Origin: a virus | Virus record (IMG/VR): IMGVR_UViG_3300027985_001631 | Span: 1-43,282 of that record | Length of the DNA stretch: 43,282 bases | Reading direction: 5' to 3' (one strand) | Shown here: piece after piece, positions 1 through 7,033 of the stretch | Position numbering within the stretch: the stretch's first letter is position 1 | Layout of the letters: each line of letters opens with the position of its first letter | The notes under the pieces: model-generated | Seen by the model: only the letters and a program-made list of their open reading frames with translations | The model's database searches: none | What the model was told of the DNA's origin: nothing | Translations under genes and position numbers: made by a program

Positions 1-144
1 AACACAGTATTTACGCCATTGGCGGGCACTGGCTCGCTGGATACATTTTCTGTTTTCATATTTTCGTTTTTACGTTTAAAATTCGTGTTTAATAATCGCC
101 AACAGGCGCAAATACTCAACGTTATCCCTTTGTTTTCTCTTCGT
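1..144. repeat. Terminal direct repeat, left copy
   Basis: This 144-base stretch is identical to the last 144 bases of the window. It holds the 3' end of the 99-aa gene (stop at 122), an intergenic gap, and the start of the small zinc-ribbon gene whose full copy is at the right end. It most simply reflects a circular or circularly permuted genome written out with an overlap; a true short terminal repeat is less likely because it cuts through genes. Confidence 0.97.
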
Positions 145-421
145 CAAATGGGCAGCCTTTCAACTGGTCGGTTTTTCCGACAGGTTGGAGACGGTCACGC
201 ATCCATCTTGCTCCCTGCATCCATGCCGCTAATCGTGGTGTATATTCTTGTGGACACGCCCTTGCCATCTCCTCTTCGCTCACCTCATTGAGCCGCTGGG
301 AGTATTCAATCATAGCATTAATAATATTTATATCATCGTTTTTCTCCCCTTCGTTTTTTGGAGGGGGTATGTGTTTGCGCAGTATCTCTTCTGCTGCCTT
401 TCTTTTATCTGCTTCTTTCAT
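122..421 (-). CDS. Hypothetical small phage protein (99 aa)
   Basis: No family recognised. The protein is charged and probably helical, beginning MKEADKRKAAEEILRK. A stretch around residues 66-77 reads AAWMQGARWMRDRL, a type of WMxGAxWMxxR segment common in small phage proteins of unknown role. Its ATG overlaps the stop of the upstream 71-aa gene in an ATGA tetranucleotide, so translation is probably coupled. Its 3' end lies inside the terminal repeat. It sits at the end of a run of four small genes. Function unknown. Confidence 0.7.
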   Translation of the reverse strand: MKEADKRKAAEEILRKHIPPPKNEGEKNDDINIINAMIEYSQRLNEVSEEEMARACPQEYTPRLAAWMQGARWMRDRLQPVGKTDQLKGCPFDEEKTKG

Positions 422-633
422 GGCTTAATAGCTTTTTCGTACTGCTTTTTATAAAATTCATCTTTAAGTATATGATTTTCTGGATCAAGTACTAATACCA
501 ACTGATATACTAAGGCTTCAGTAATATTCGCTCCATGCTCAAAGTTAATAGCATTTCCAAGTAGTATAATAATATTTGCACGAATCCTTGGGTCAATTTC
601 GGTCATTCTAAAAATATCTATTATTTCTTTCAT
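418..633 (-). CDS. Hypothetical small protein (71 aa)
   Basis: No family recognised. The sequence is acidic and mostly helical by eye, with a hydrophobic centre (RANIIILLGNAINF). It starts at MKEIIDIF and ends in KAIKP. The start has the same upstream context (AATAAGCCATGAAAG) as the 83-aa gene before it and nearly the same as the 99-aa gene after it. It overlaps the next gene by ATGA and lies 3 bases after the previous stop, so it is part of a tight polycistron. Confidence 0.7.
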   Translation of the reverse strand: MKEIIDIFRMTEIDPRIRANIIILLGNAINFEHGANITEALVYQLVLVLDPENHILKDEFYKKQYEKAIKP

Positions 634-636
634 GGC

Positions 637-888
637 TTATTTATCCGTTTTAATATATTCAATAATATCATCTATTTGTGAAGCATTTCTGATAATCCAT
701 TCATGCCCACAAATACAAGACCCCTTAACTTTATATGGGTTGCCCGGTTCTAAATTACCGTCATCAGTATTTATATATCCATCAGTTACCTGCCATGATA
801 TACTGTGTCCCTCCCATATCTCAAGAAGGGATATATCTGTATTTCCACATTTTGGGCATTTTATTTTTAATTTTACTCTTGCTTTCAT
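637..888 (-). CDS. Zinc-ribbon protein (83 aa)
   Basis: Two cysteine pairs, CPKCGN near residue 11 and CICGHEW near residue 58, form a four-cysteine zinc ribbon of the kind found in nucleic-acid-binding phage proteins. Between them lies a polar, aspartate-rich segment. The ATG overlaps the stop of the upstream 92-aa gene (ATGA). The partner is unknown; a role in binding DNA, RNA or a host polymerase is possible but not shown. Three other small cysteine-rich proteins are encoded nearby on the circle. Confidence 0.75.
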   Translation of the reverse strand: MKARVKLKIKCPKCGNTDISLLEIWEGHSISWQVTDGYINTDDGNLEPGNPYKVKGSCICGHEWIIRNASQIDDIIEYIKTDK

Positions 889-1163
889 GGCTTATTGGTG
901 TGAGGGGTAAGCCTATCTTTTAACGCATCACAAGCATCTGTCCATCCTTCATTATACTCAGAGTAACTCAGTCTGTCTCCTGGCTTTTTATAGGGGTGAA
1001 GTTCTGATACTTCGTCAATTACCGACATGATATTTTCTTCTTTCTCTTCCGGCAGGGTGGAGAGAAAAGAGTCAATGTCTTTATCAGTTAATTGTAATAC
1101 ATGAATACTATTAACTTTATTTTTGAATTGTATAAGCAATTCCCTTTTTTCTTTTCGTTTCAC
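885..1163 (-). CDS. Hypothetical protein (92 aa)
   Basis: No family recognised. The N terminus is basic (MKRKEKRELLIQFKNK), followed by an acidic middle (LPEEKEENIMSVIDEV) and a C-terminal stretch with aromatic and acidic residues (YSEYNEGWTDACDALKDRL). It overlaps the stop of the radical-SAM gene by ATGA and the start of the zinc-ribbon gene by ATGA, so all three are probably translated together. Function unknown. Confidence 0.7.
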   Translation of the reverse strand: MKRKEKRELLIQFKNKVNSIHVLQLTDKDIDSFLSTLPEEKEENIMSVIDEVSELHPYKKPGDRLSYSEYNEGWTDACDALKDRLTPHTNKP

Positions 1164-1840
1164 AATATCAATCTTTTTAAATTATTCTTCTGAATTACAT
1201 TCGTAAACTGGTTTAATTCTGCTATAAGCTTTAAAACCTTTTCTTTTGAGGGTTCCGGGAGGTTATTATGTCCTGAGTCTGCACCTATATTTACAACCTC
1301 AGGTTCGCACATCCTTATCAGTTCTACCATCTCACCAAAATCAAAATCCAAAATTGGTTCAATAGTTACAAACTTTTTGATATTATAAATCTGACTCATA
1401 GAAAAAGCACGCTGAATAGTTACGGGGGCCGTACCCATTATTTCAGGATACTCCCTGTTTGTTTCTATGGTAGTGCAGAGTACTGTATTAATAGGAAATT
1501 CATGAAGAAAATCAATAAATCTCTGCGGATTTTTAGACTGAAATAAATATGAATTATTATTCCAGTATTTACACATATTTAATATGGTATAAATATAATG
1601 AGCCGGCACATCACTGGCAAACAAATCGTTTTGACCCACGACAAATACAGTTTTACTATTACCAAGTTTATCCTGTATCTGATTAAAATCAATACGTATA
1701 GAGCCAGAATATTTTTTTCTTACAGCTTCCCATCTCTTAGAGAGCTTATGAGTAGAACAATAAGAACACTTATGCGGACACTCCCCTGCAAGGGGGTTCC
1801 ATGTTCTGTCTACCCATTCATACATATTTGAATTACTCAT
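1160..1840 (-). CDS. Radical-SAM protein, phage Gp37/Gp68 (DUF5131)-like
   Basis: The N terminus reads YEWVDRTWNPLAGECPHKCSYC: a WNP motif followed by CxxxCxxC (Cys21, Cys25, Cys28), the signature that binds the 4Fe-4S cluster of radical-SAM enzymes. The WNP-plus-cysteine layout resembles the phage Gp37/Gp68 (DUF5131) family, related to SplB-like proteins. At 226 aa it is close to that family's usual size. Later strands include KKFVTIEPILDFDF and EVVNIGADSG, consistent with a TIM barrel. The substrate is unknown; modification or repair of a nucleic acid is an inference. It precedes three small genes, coupled by ATGA to the first. Confidence 0.8.
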   Translation of the reverse strand: MSNSNMYEWVDRTWNPLAGECPHKCSYCSTHKLSKRWEAVRKKYSGSIRIDFNQIQDKLGNSKTVFVVGQNDLFASDVPAHYIYTILNMCKYWNNNSYLFQSKNPQRFIDFLHEFPINTVLCTTIETNREYPEIMGTAPVTIQRAFSMSQIYNIKKFVTIEPILDFDFGEMVELIRMCEPEVVNIGADSGHNNLPEPSKEKVLKLIAELNQFTNVIQKNNLKRLIL

Positions 1841-1844
1841 ACTG

Positions 1845-1979
1845 TTATCCCTTTATTCTTTGTGATTTATTCACAACAGCACTTAAAGCACATATAGCTA
1901 TAAAAGCCACTTCTACTAGTAAGACACACAGAGCTTCATTGCTCCTTACGAATTCTGTAATAACTTCTAAAGTTTTCAT
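1845..1979 (-). CDS. Small single-pass membrane protein (44 aa)
   Basis: A short ORF fills the gap between the RuvC-like and radical-SAM genes. It begins MKTLEVITEFVRSNEAL, has one hydrophobic segment of about 20 residues (CVLLVEVAFIAICALSAVV), and ends in a basic tail NKSQRIKG. The ATG lies 16 bases after the upstream stop and its own stop is 4 bases before the next ATG, which fits the compact operon. The hydrophobic segment and basic tail fit an inner-membrane protein with its C terminus in the cytoplasm. Function unknown. Confidence 0.6.
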   Translation of the reverse strand: MKTLEVITEFVRSNEALCVLLVEVAFIAICALSAVVNKSQRIKG

Positions 1980-1995
1980 TTTACTTAGTTTTAGT

Positions 1996-2526
1996 TTAAA
2001 ATTCTATCGTTTTTATAATAGAGCCTGGCAATTTTCTTTCAATCCAATCAGGCTCCCGTTGGTTCTTTAGTGCTATAAAAGTCATTAAAAGAAGAGCATC
2101 TGCATTTGTTAGTGTTACCTTAATCTGAGGATATTTTGATTGAGCTACGGTTTTAAACCTTCTCTTTCTTTCCGTATAATCCTCTCCCCTTATAGCTAAG
2201 TGTAGATAAGACTGCCATGTTACAGGAGGAACCGGAATAAAAGGAATCTTAACAAGTTTCAATGCCATTGAAATTTCATTATAACTCTTTTTAAGCTTTT
2301 CAATTCCAAAGGTCTTACCCATGTTTGCATCCTGTCTCCATACATTTACCTTTTCAAGGCAACAAATAGGATTCTTTGAAGTCTCTTTCAGATACTTTAA
2401 ATACTCATAAAGAGCTTCTACAGACTCAGGCATTGATACAGTTTTCACAATGCCTCCTTCTGATATATATGCTATGGCTCCATTGGCCCCGGCATCTATC
2501 CCTATATATTTATCAAACTTTATCAT
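1996..2526 (-). CDS. RuvC-like Holliday junction resolvase
   Basis: From the internal ATG the protein is 176 aa. It carries the RuvC/RNase H pattern: YIGIDAGANGAIA near residues 7-19 (Asp11 first acidic residue), ICCLEKVNVW (Glu58), and TNADALLLM near the C terminus (Asp143 in the DA pair). RuvC-type enzymes cut four-way DNA junctions; in phages they resolve recombination intermediates and branched DNA before packaging. I chose this start because the longer frame runs into the DnaB gene and its first 33 residues have no RuvC character. It follows dnaB by about 10 bases. Confidence 0.85.
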   Translation of the reverse strand: MIKFDKYIGIDAGANGAIAYISEGGIVKTVSMPESVEALYEYLKYLKETSKNPICCLEKVNVWRQDANMGKTFGIEKLKKSYNEISMALKLVKIPFIPVPPVTWQSYLHLAIRGEDYTERKRRFKTVAQSKYPQIKVTLTNADALLLMTFIALKNQREPDWIERKLPGSIIKTIEF

Positions 2527-2536
2527 AACTACTTTT

Positions 2537-3988
2537 TTATTCCAACCAAGGGGCTGAACTACTTGGTTCATTAAAATCAATATATCTGGTTCTGTTATCC
2601 ATATCTGTTTCAAGCATAGAATCAAACTGAGTAACCTCTATATCAGTCCACTTAACACAATCTAATGATACATTAACCTCAATAATATCAGTTCTGCCAT
2701 TCCTATTTTTAGCTATATCAAAGCGAGCTAAATTAGTTAAGTTCCTCCCTGTAGTATCTTCTAGCATTCCCAATGCTTTATATCTAGTCGGAAATATTAC
2801 AATATCAGCATCCTGTTCAATTTCACCAGAATTACGTAAATCTGAAAGCTTTGGGAAACCATCTTTTCTCCCCTCTACATTTCTATTTAGCTGTGCCAGG
2901 GCAATAACAGTTATCCCCAATTCCTTTGCAACTCTTTTAAACATCTTTGAAATTGAACCAAACTTTTCTGACATATTTTCCTTAGTTTCATCACCTGTAA
3001 ATAGATTAAGATAATCACAGAATACAAGCTCAATTCCATGCTTTTTCTTTTCTTTTCTTACCCGGGAACGAAATTCAAATATGTTCATACTTGGTTCAGG
3101 GTCTATCCAAAGAGGTATGTCTATATTTTCAGTTAGGCTTTTTTCAAGTACCTGCCAATTAATATTTTTACCTCTCTTAAGATCATACGAGTCAATACCA
3201 GTTTCTCCGCTTAATATCCTTTCCCCTAGTTGCGTATCTGTCATCTCCAACGAAAACATAAGTGTTGGGGTTTTTGTTTGTGCCGCAAATTTAGCCATCT
3301 GAATAGCAATAGCACTTTTCCCCATTGAAGGTCTGGCAGCAATTATAACTAAATCCCCCGGCTGCCAACCTAAGGTAACACGGTCTAGGGTCATAATTCC
3401 TGAGGGAATTCCAATAAGCTCTGCTTTTATAAGCTCTCTTTTTTGAATCTCAGAAACCACATTGTTTAATACATCTCCCAAGCTTATTGCCCCACGTAAA
3501 ATATTTACCTCTCCCAATGAATAAAGCTCCCTTTCTGCTGCCTCCAATAAGTCCTTTGTATCAATAAGACCATCATAAGCCATACCAGAAAGAATGGTGC
3601 AAATTCTTATCACATCCCTTTGAATATATTTATCTTTTATAATCAAACTATATTCTACAGCCATGTGACTCGATACAACCTTCTCTGTTAACTCGGTAAG
3701 ATAAACAGCTCCCCCTATATCTTCAAGTTCATTTTTATCTTTTAAATAGTGCATTACAGTTAAGAGGTCCGCATACTTTTCTTTCCTGTACAACTCTATT
3801 ATTGAGTTAAAAATTAACTGATGTGCAGGTCTATAAAACATTTCAGGTTTTAAAATATCACAGACATCATCTATAACATTAAAATCCAAGAGTATTATTC
3901 CAAGTAAAGCCTCTTCAGCTTCAGGAGCCTGTGGCGGTATTTTTCCAACTTCAGGAATAAATACAGCAGACTTTTTTTTATTTTCCAT
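2537..3988 (-). CDS. dnaB: Replicative DNA helicase DnaB
   Basis: A 483-aa DnaB-family helicase. The N-terminal helical domain (PPQAPEAEEALLGIILLD) is followed by a RecA-like ATPase with Walker A ARPSMGKSAIAIQMA, Walker B ELVFCDYLNL, and the DnaB H4-type segment SDLRNSGEIEQDADIVI. It unwinds DNA at the phage fork. The internal ATG was chosen over the one 18 bases upstream because the protein then starts MENKKKS and an AAAGGAG sequence lies 9 bases before it, one of few Shine-Dalgarno-like sites here. It follows a DUF1376-like gene that may encode its loader. Confidence 0.95.
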   Translation of the reverse strand: MENKKKSAVFIPEVGKIPPQAPEAEEALLGIILLDFNVIDDVCDILKPEMFYRPAHQLIFNSIIELYRKEKYADLLTVMHYLKDKNELEDIGGAVYLTELTEKVVSSHMAVEYSLIIKDKYIQRDVIRICTILSGMAYDGLIDTKDLLEAAERELYSLGEVNILRGAISLGDVLNNVVSEIQKRELIKAELIGIPSGIMTLDRVTLGWQPGDLVIIAARPSMGKSAIAIQMAKFAAQTKTPTLMFSLEMTDTQLGERILSGETGIDSYDLKRGKNINWQVLEKSLTENIDIPLWIDPEPSMNIFEFRSRVRKEKKKHGIELVFCDYLNLFTGDETKENMSEKFGSISKMFKRVAKELGITVIALAQLNRNVEGRKDGFPKLSDLRNSGEIEQDADIVIFPTRYKALGMLEDTTGRNLTNLARFDIAKNRNGRTDIIEVNVSLDCVKWTDIEVTQFDSMLETDMDNRTRYIDFNEPSSSAPWLE

Positions 3989-4694
3989 CGTATGTACTCC
4001 TTTCATGGTTTAATTTACCAAGATCAACAACGCCCCTCCTTACTTCATGGTCTTCATTTTCCTCTTTAAACCACACAGCAATCATTTTCCCTTTCCAGCT
4101 CTGTATTTTTTTCCCTTCCGAATCGTGCCAATCCATAGCTGTATAATACTTCCACGCTTTTAAACCTACAGTCTCTTTATACCCATTCTGTTTAAAGTAT
4201 TCTTTTACTTCACTCTCCGTAGGTGGTATAAACTCCTTTTTCTTTCGAGTACCCTTTTTAATACTATTTTTAATTTCATTTTCATCTTCATTTTCTAAAG
4301 GGATATTTTTGGTATCACTTTGGGATGAATTTGGGATATCACTTGGGATATCACTTGGGAATAAAGTGGAATTTTCACCCCATCTTTTCAGTGAATTTTG
4401 TGACTGTTTTTCTTTATGCTTCGTCCTCCTTGTTATTTCTTCATCCATTCTCTCATTAAAATATAGACCATTTTCATCCTTTTTGAATTTTTTCATTACC
4501 TTTTCAGGTATTGGTATGCCTACAATCCCTTCCATTGTTGACAAATCCATGTGACCAATTTGTTGTTGGTAACAGAGAAGAAAAATATATTTCCCTCTTT
4601 CTTCCCAATTCATAGGAGTACAACCAATTATAAAATCAGCCGTGTATAATAATACTGCCGGGTCCTTCATATCTGTAAAATTATTACTTTCCAT
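3978..4694 (-). CDS. DUF1376-like replication protein, possible helicase loader
   Basis: The first 90 residues (DPAVLLYTADFIIGCTPMNW, then GKYIFLLCYQQQIGHM) match the DUF1376-type winged-helix pattern found in phage replication initiators and loaders. A polar, low-complexity linker with serine/asparagine and lysine follows, then a C-terminal domain (EVKEYFKQNGYKET...AWKYYTAMDW...WKGKMIAVWF) of the type seen in DnaD/DnaT-like phage proteins. It lies directly upstream of dnaB with a short overlap, the classic position of a helicase loader. The start may be the Met at residue 9 (MKDPAVLL). Confidence 0.8.
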   Translation of the reverse strand: MESNNFTDMKDPAVLLYTADFIIGCTPMNWEERGKYIFLLCYQQQIGHMDLSTMEGIVGIPIPEKVMKKFKKDENGLYFNERMDEEITRRTKHKEKQSQNSLKRWGENSTLFPSDIPSDIPNSSQSDTKNIPLENEDENEIKNSIKKGTRKKKEFIPPTESEVKEYFKQNGYKETVGLKAWKYYTAMDWHDSEGKKIQSWKGKMIAVWFKEENEDHEVRRGVVDLGKLNHERSTYDGK

Positions 4695-4724
4695 AACTTT
4701 AATTATTAAATGAAAGGTCCCCGG

Positions 4725-5561
4725 TTAATCTTCCGGGAACCCATACATCTTACTTCCATATCCGGGCTTCCTCAATGGGAAGTACGGTGCAAGCTCCAAT
4801 AATCTGAATTCATAGCCCTGATGCCATAAATTTTTATCAAGACACTGTTTAAAGGCTTTTAGTGTACCCAAGAACTCTTCCCGGCAGAATTCCGCATACT
4901 TTCCCTCTACGAAATTAAGAGAAACATTATACGGCTCTACAGTTTCCACCGTTAAGAATAGAAAATACGGGAATTGGTAAAACATATTTTTATACCCTTC
5001 AAGATATGAGCCTACCTGAATGTAGTATTGATATTTCCAAACAGCTTTTGTAAAGTCCTCAGGGTCGGCAGAGTTTGAGGTTTTTAGGTCCACTATGAAT
5101 AACTGGTCATTTACGATGCAATCCCAATCAGTATATCCGACACAAGGAAGGCCGGTGTACTTATCTTTCCATAAAAGTTTTTGGTGTCTCCTTCTCATAT
5201 TTAAGAAGGGTTGAGCCGGTTCATTTTCACGAATAGAGGTTACACACTTTTGAGCTATCTCAACGCTTTCCTTATCAATAAGCGTTTTGTTTAAACTTCT
5301 GGCTTTTTCCAATAATGCAGCCCATTCAGCTTTTGCCTCCTTAGTTCTCTTCTCAAAAGAAGAGTAAATCATAAAATTCTTATCAAACTCATCCTCTCCT
5401 GAGATAAGCAATACATCAACAGCACTACCAATAATCTGAGGCTCAGAAGTTACCTTAACTTTTTCAAAAGAAAGCATATAGTGTTTTGGGGACCTTCTAA
5501 ACTCCTTAAGTCTTGAATAACTTAAAGGTCTATTTTCCAAAAATTCCTTAGTTATCTCCAT
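4725..5561 (-). CDS. RecE-like PD-(D/E)XK exonuclease
   Basis: A 278-aa nuclease with the order expected for the RecE/Cas4-like PD-(D/E)XK fold: an N-terminal SYSRLKEFRRSPKHYM helix, VGYTDWD as the first metal-binding strand, then FIVDLKTSNSADPEDF with the DxK core, and a QYYIQVGSYLEGYK helix that matches the Q-x(6-9)-Y motif of these enzymes. RecE-type nucleases resect double-stranded ends to give single strands for the annealing protein. It overlaps the upstream Rad52-like gene by 14 bases, so the pair looks like a two-component recombination system. Confidence 0.85.
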   Translation of the reverse strand: MEITKEFLENRPLSYSRLKEFRRSPKHYMLSFEKVKVTSEPQIIGSAVDVLLISGEDEFDKNFMIYSSFEKRTKEAKAEWAALLEKARSLNKTLIDKESVEIAQKCVTSIRENEPAQPFLNMRRRHQKLLWKDKYTGLPCVGYTDWDCIVNDQLFIVDLKTSNSADPEDFTKAVWKYQYYIQVGSYLEGYKNMFYQFPYFLFLTVETVEPYNVSLNFVEGKYAEFCREEFLGTLKAFKQCLDKNLWHQGYEFRLLELAPYFPLRKPGYGSKMYGFPED

Positions 5562-6318
5562 GACCCGGGACCTTTAAGAGCATTGCCTTATAAAACTCTA
5601 TAGTATTCTCCCCCTTATCCTCGGCATCAACAATCTCCTGAGTAATTTTTTGGATAAGTTCGTCATCCTGGCAATAAAGTAGTCCTTCGCTTATCTGCGC
5701 TCTCAGCTCTGATTTACGTTCATCAGGGTCTTTAATAGTCCCTAAATATTCATCGGCTGTATGCTCTCTGTTTACGTCTCTCCCGAGATATTTACCCAAA
5801 CTTATACAGGCATTTTTGAAACACTCTGCCTTAAGTTTTGCAAAACCTCCATTAGTTAACGCCCCCGGCTTCTTATTTTCCAAATTTATTGCCCAGGCAT
5901 TTGTTTCTTGCCGTGACATTCTTTTTTTCTCTTCTTCAGGTATAGCGTCACACATTACCTGTATAGCGGCTGCCCCGGTTCTGGTTATCCACATCTGACT
6001 AAGGGGATGGAGAACTTTAAGTTCTATTGAGGCGGCTATTTCATTCGCTATAACCTGCCAATGAAAGTTTACCGTATCCCAGTGGCCGTAAAAGAGTTCG
6101 TCAAGGGACATCTCCATAAATGAGATAGGAAGATACTTTGATTCTTTTACTATTGGGTGAGGCTGTAATTTTGATGCCTCAACCTCTGAATTGGTAAGCT
6201 CCATAAATCTTTGGAGCCGAGCCCAAAACTCCTGTTGTTTTTCAAGCTCTGAGGCTTTCTGTAAAGCCTTTTCATTTATTCTGCTCCTTAATTCGGGGAG
6301 CCTATTTTCTACTGACAT
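5548..6318 (-). CDS. Rad52-like single-strand annealing protein
   Basis: A 256-aa protein whose middle has the layout of phage Rad52-family annealing proteins: an aromatic-rich start (FYGHWDTVNFHWQVIANEI), a beta-rich core (ASIELKVLHPLSQMWITRTGAAAIQ), and a helix LKAECFKNACISLGKYLGRDVN, the conserved AxKxACfxLGxYLG-type signature. Such proteins anneal complementary single strands during phage recombination-dependent replication. The acidic C terminus may bind SSB or the nuclease. Its stop overlaps the RecE-like gene, which supports pairing. A RecT assignment is less likely. Confidence 0.82.
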   Translation of the reverse strand: MSVENRLPELRSRINEKALQKASELEKQQEFWARLQRFMELTNSEVEASKLQPHPIVKESKYLPISFMEMSLDELFYGHWDTVNFHWQVIANEIAASIELKVLHPLSQMWITRTGAAAIQVMCDAIPEEEKKRMSRQETNAWAINLENKKPGALTNGGFAKLKAECFKNACISLGKYLGRDVNREHTADEYLGTIKDPDERKSELRAQISEGLLYCQDDELIQKITQEIVDAEDKGENTIEFYKAMLLKVPGHGDN

Positions 6319-6332
6319 AATTAATGTTTTTA

Positions 6333-6581
6333 TTATTGATATTTAATGAGTTTTTCCTCAGGAAACCCAGTTTCCTCAGCTATAATCTTAAGCCAATTAA
6401 GGTCTATAAACTTCCTCCTTCCGTTAACAATTTGGTAAAACAATACTGCTCTGCTCTTCTCAGATGACTTCGTGTCTCTTAAAACTTTCTGTGCAAGGGC
6501 TGCCGTAGTCATCTCTGGCTCTCCCTCTTTTCGGTTCTCATTATAGAACTTGATTGCCTCTTTAATTTGTAGCTGTATCAT
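6333..6581 (-). CDS. Cro/CI-type helix-turn-helix regulator
   Basis: An 82-aa protein with an HTH_3-like domain: MTTAALAQKVL, a variable linker, then VLFYQIVNGRRKFIDLNWLKIIAEETGFPEEKLIK. The nGrR segment followed by a helix with IAxxtG and eLI is typical of Cro/CI DNA-binding domains. It is the first gene after an 80-base gap that holds a candidate promoter and a dyad, so it may regulate itself and the recombination genes downstream, which start 14 bases later. No dimerisation or protease domain is present. Confidence 0.75.
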   Translation of the reverse strand: MIQLQIKEAIKFYNENRKEGEPEMTTAALAQKVLRDTKSSEKSRAVLFYQIVNGRRKFIDLNWLKIIAEETGFPEEKLIKYQ

Positions 6582-6597
6582 ACTGTTTATTTTTCCC

Positions 6598-6605
6598 CAA
6601 AGTTA
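6598..6605 (-). promoter_or_regulatory. Candidate Bacteroidota promoter -7 element
   Basis: Minus-strand TAACTTTG matches the Bacteroides -7 consensus TAnnTTTG exactly, 16 bases before the ATG of the HTH gene. A clear -33 TTTG at the usual distance is not seen. The same octamer lies before terS, and a one-base variant before the prohead protease gene. Confidence 0.45.
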
Positions 6606-6621
6606 ATCCAAAAGAACCTTG
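6598..6621 (-). promoter_or_regulatory. Dyad overlapping the candidate promoter, possible operator
   Basis: The arms CAAGGTT and AACTTTG form a 7-base dyad (one G-T mismatch) separated by 10 bases, and one arm is most of the -7 element. This is the expected position for an operator where the HTH protein encoded just downstream could repress its own promoter. Confidence 0.3.
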
Positions 6622-6661
6622 CATGTAACATAATATATTCTTTTTTTTGAACACCAATATA

Positions 6662-7033
6662 TTAATCATCCTGTATTATTACCCTTTCCAGCTCTTCTCC
6701 ACTCACCTTCTTTAATACTAAAAAATTTTCCCAAGATTTGTAATATTCTCCCGGGTTCTCAAGCCAGCAATCCCCCAACATAGCCTTATAAAATATATCT
6801 AATGGGGGATTACTGCCCCTGTAAATTAATACTCCCGTTCCCGTCCTGAAGTTAGGTTTGTGAACAGTGGTAATTTCTAAGCCATGAAATAGGCTTATCT
6901 GGATATATCCAATACGATTATTTTTAGTGAAATAGAGCCATTCCGGTTCTTTCCTTTTATCGTTTGTATATACCTCTATGCCCTGAGTTTCCAACATGGT
7001 AACTATAGGAGCTAATAAATAACTCTTTTTCAT
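6662..7033 (-). CDS. Hypothetical protein (123 aa)
   Basis: No family recognised. It starts MKKSYLLAPIVTMLETQGIEVYT, has an aromatic-rich middle (EWLYFTKNNRIGYIQISLFHGL) and a charged C terminus. It looks like a compact soluble alpha/beta protein. Its start codon overlaps the stop of the GHKL-type ATPase gene, so the two are probably translated together and may share a role. It is the last gene before an 80-base gap with a promoter candidate. Confidence 0.65.
   Translation of the reverse strand: MKKSYLLAPIVTMLETQGIEVYTNDKRKEPEWLYFTKNNRIGYIQISLFHGLEITTVHKPNFRTGTGVLIYRGSNPPLDIFYKAMLGDCWLENPGEYYKSWENFLVLKKVSGEELERVIIQDD

Noticed and set aside
60-121. Terminator in the gap spanning the circular junction (CGCC/GGCG)
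   Set aside because: The stem is only four base pairs and the tail has no T run.
5985-5993. DnaA boxes as a replication origin (TTATCCACA at 5985-5993, TTATTCACA at 1867-1875, TGTGCATAA near 38551)
   Set aside because: The matches are single, far apart and inside genes; no cluster with AT-rich repeats was found, so an origin cannot be placed.
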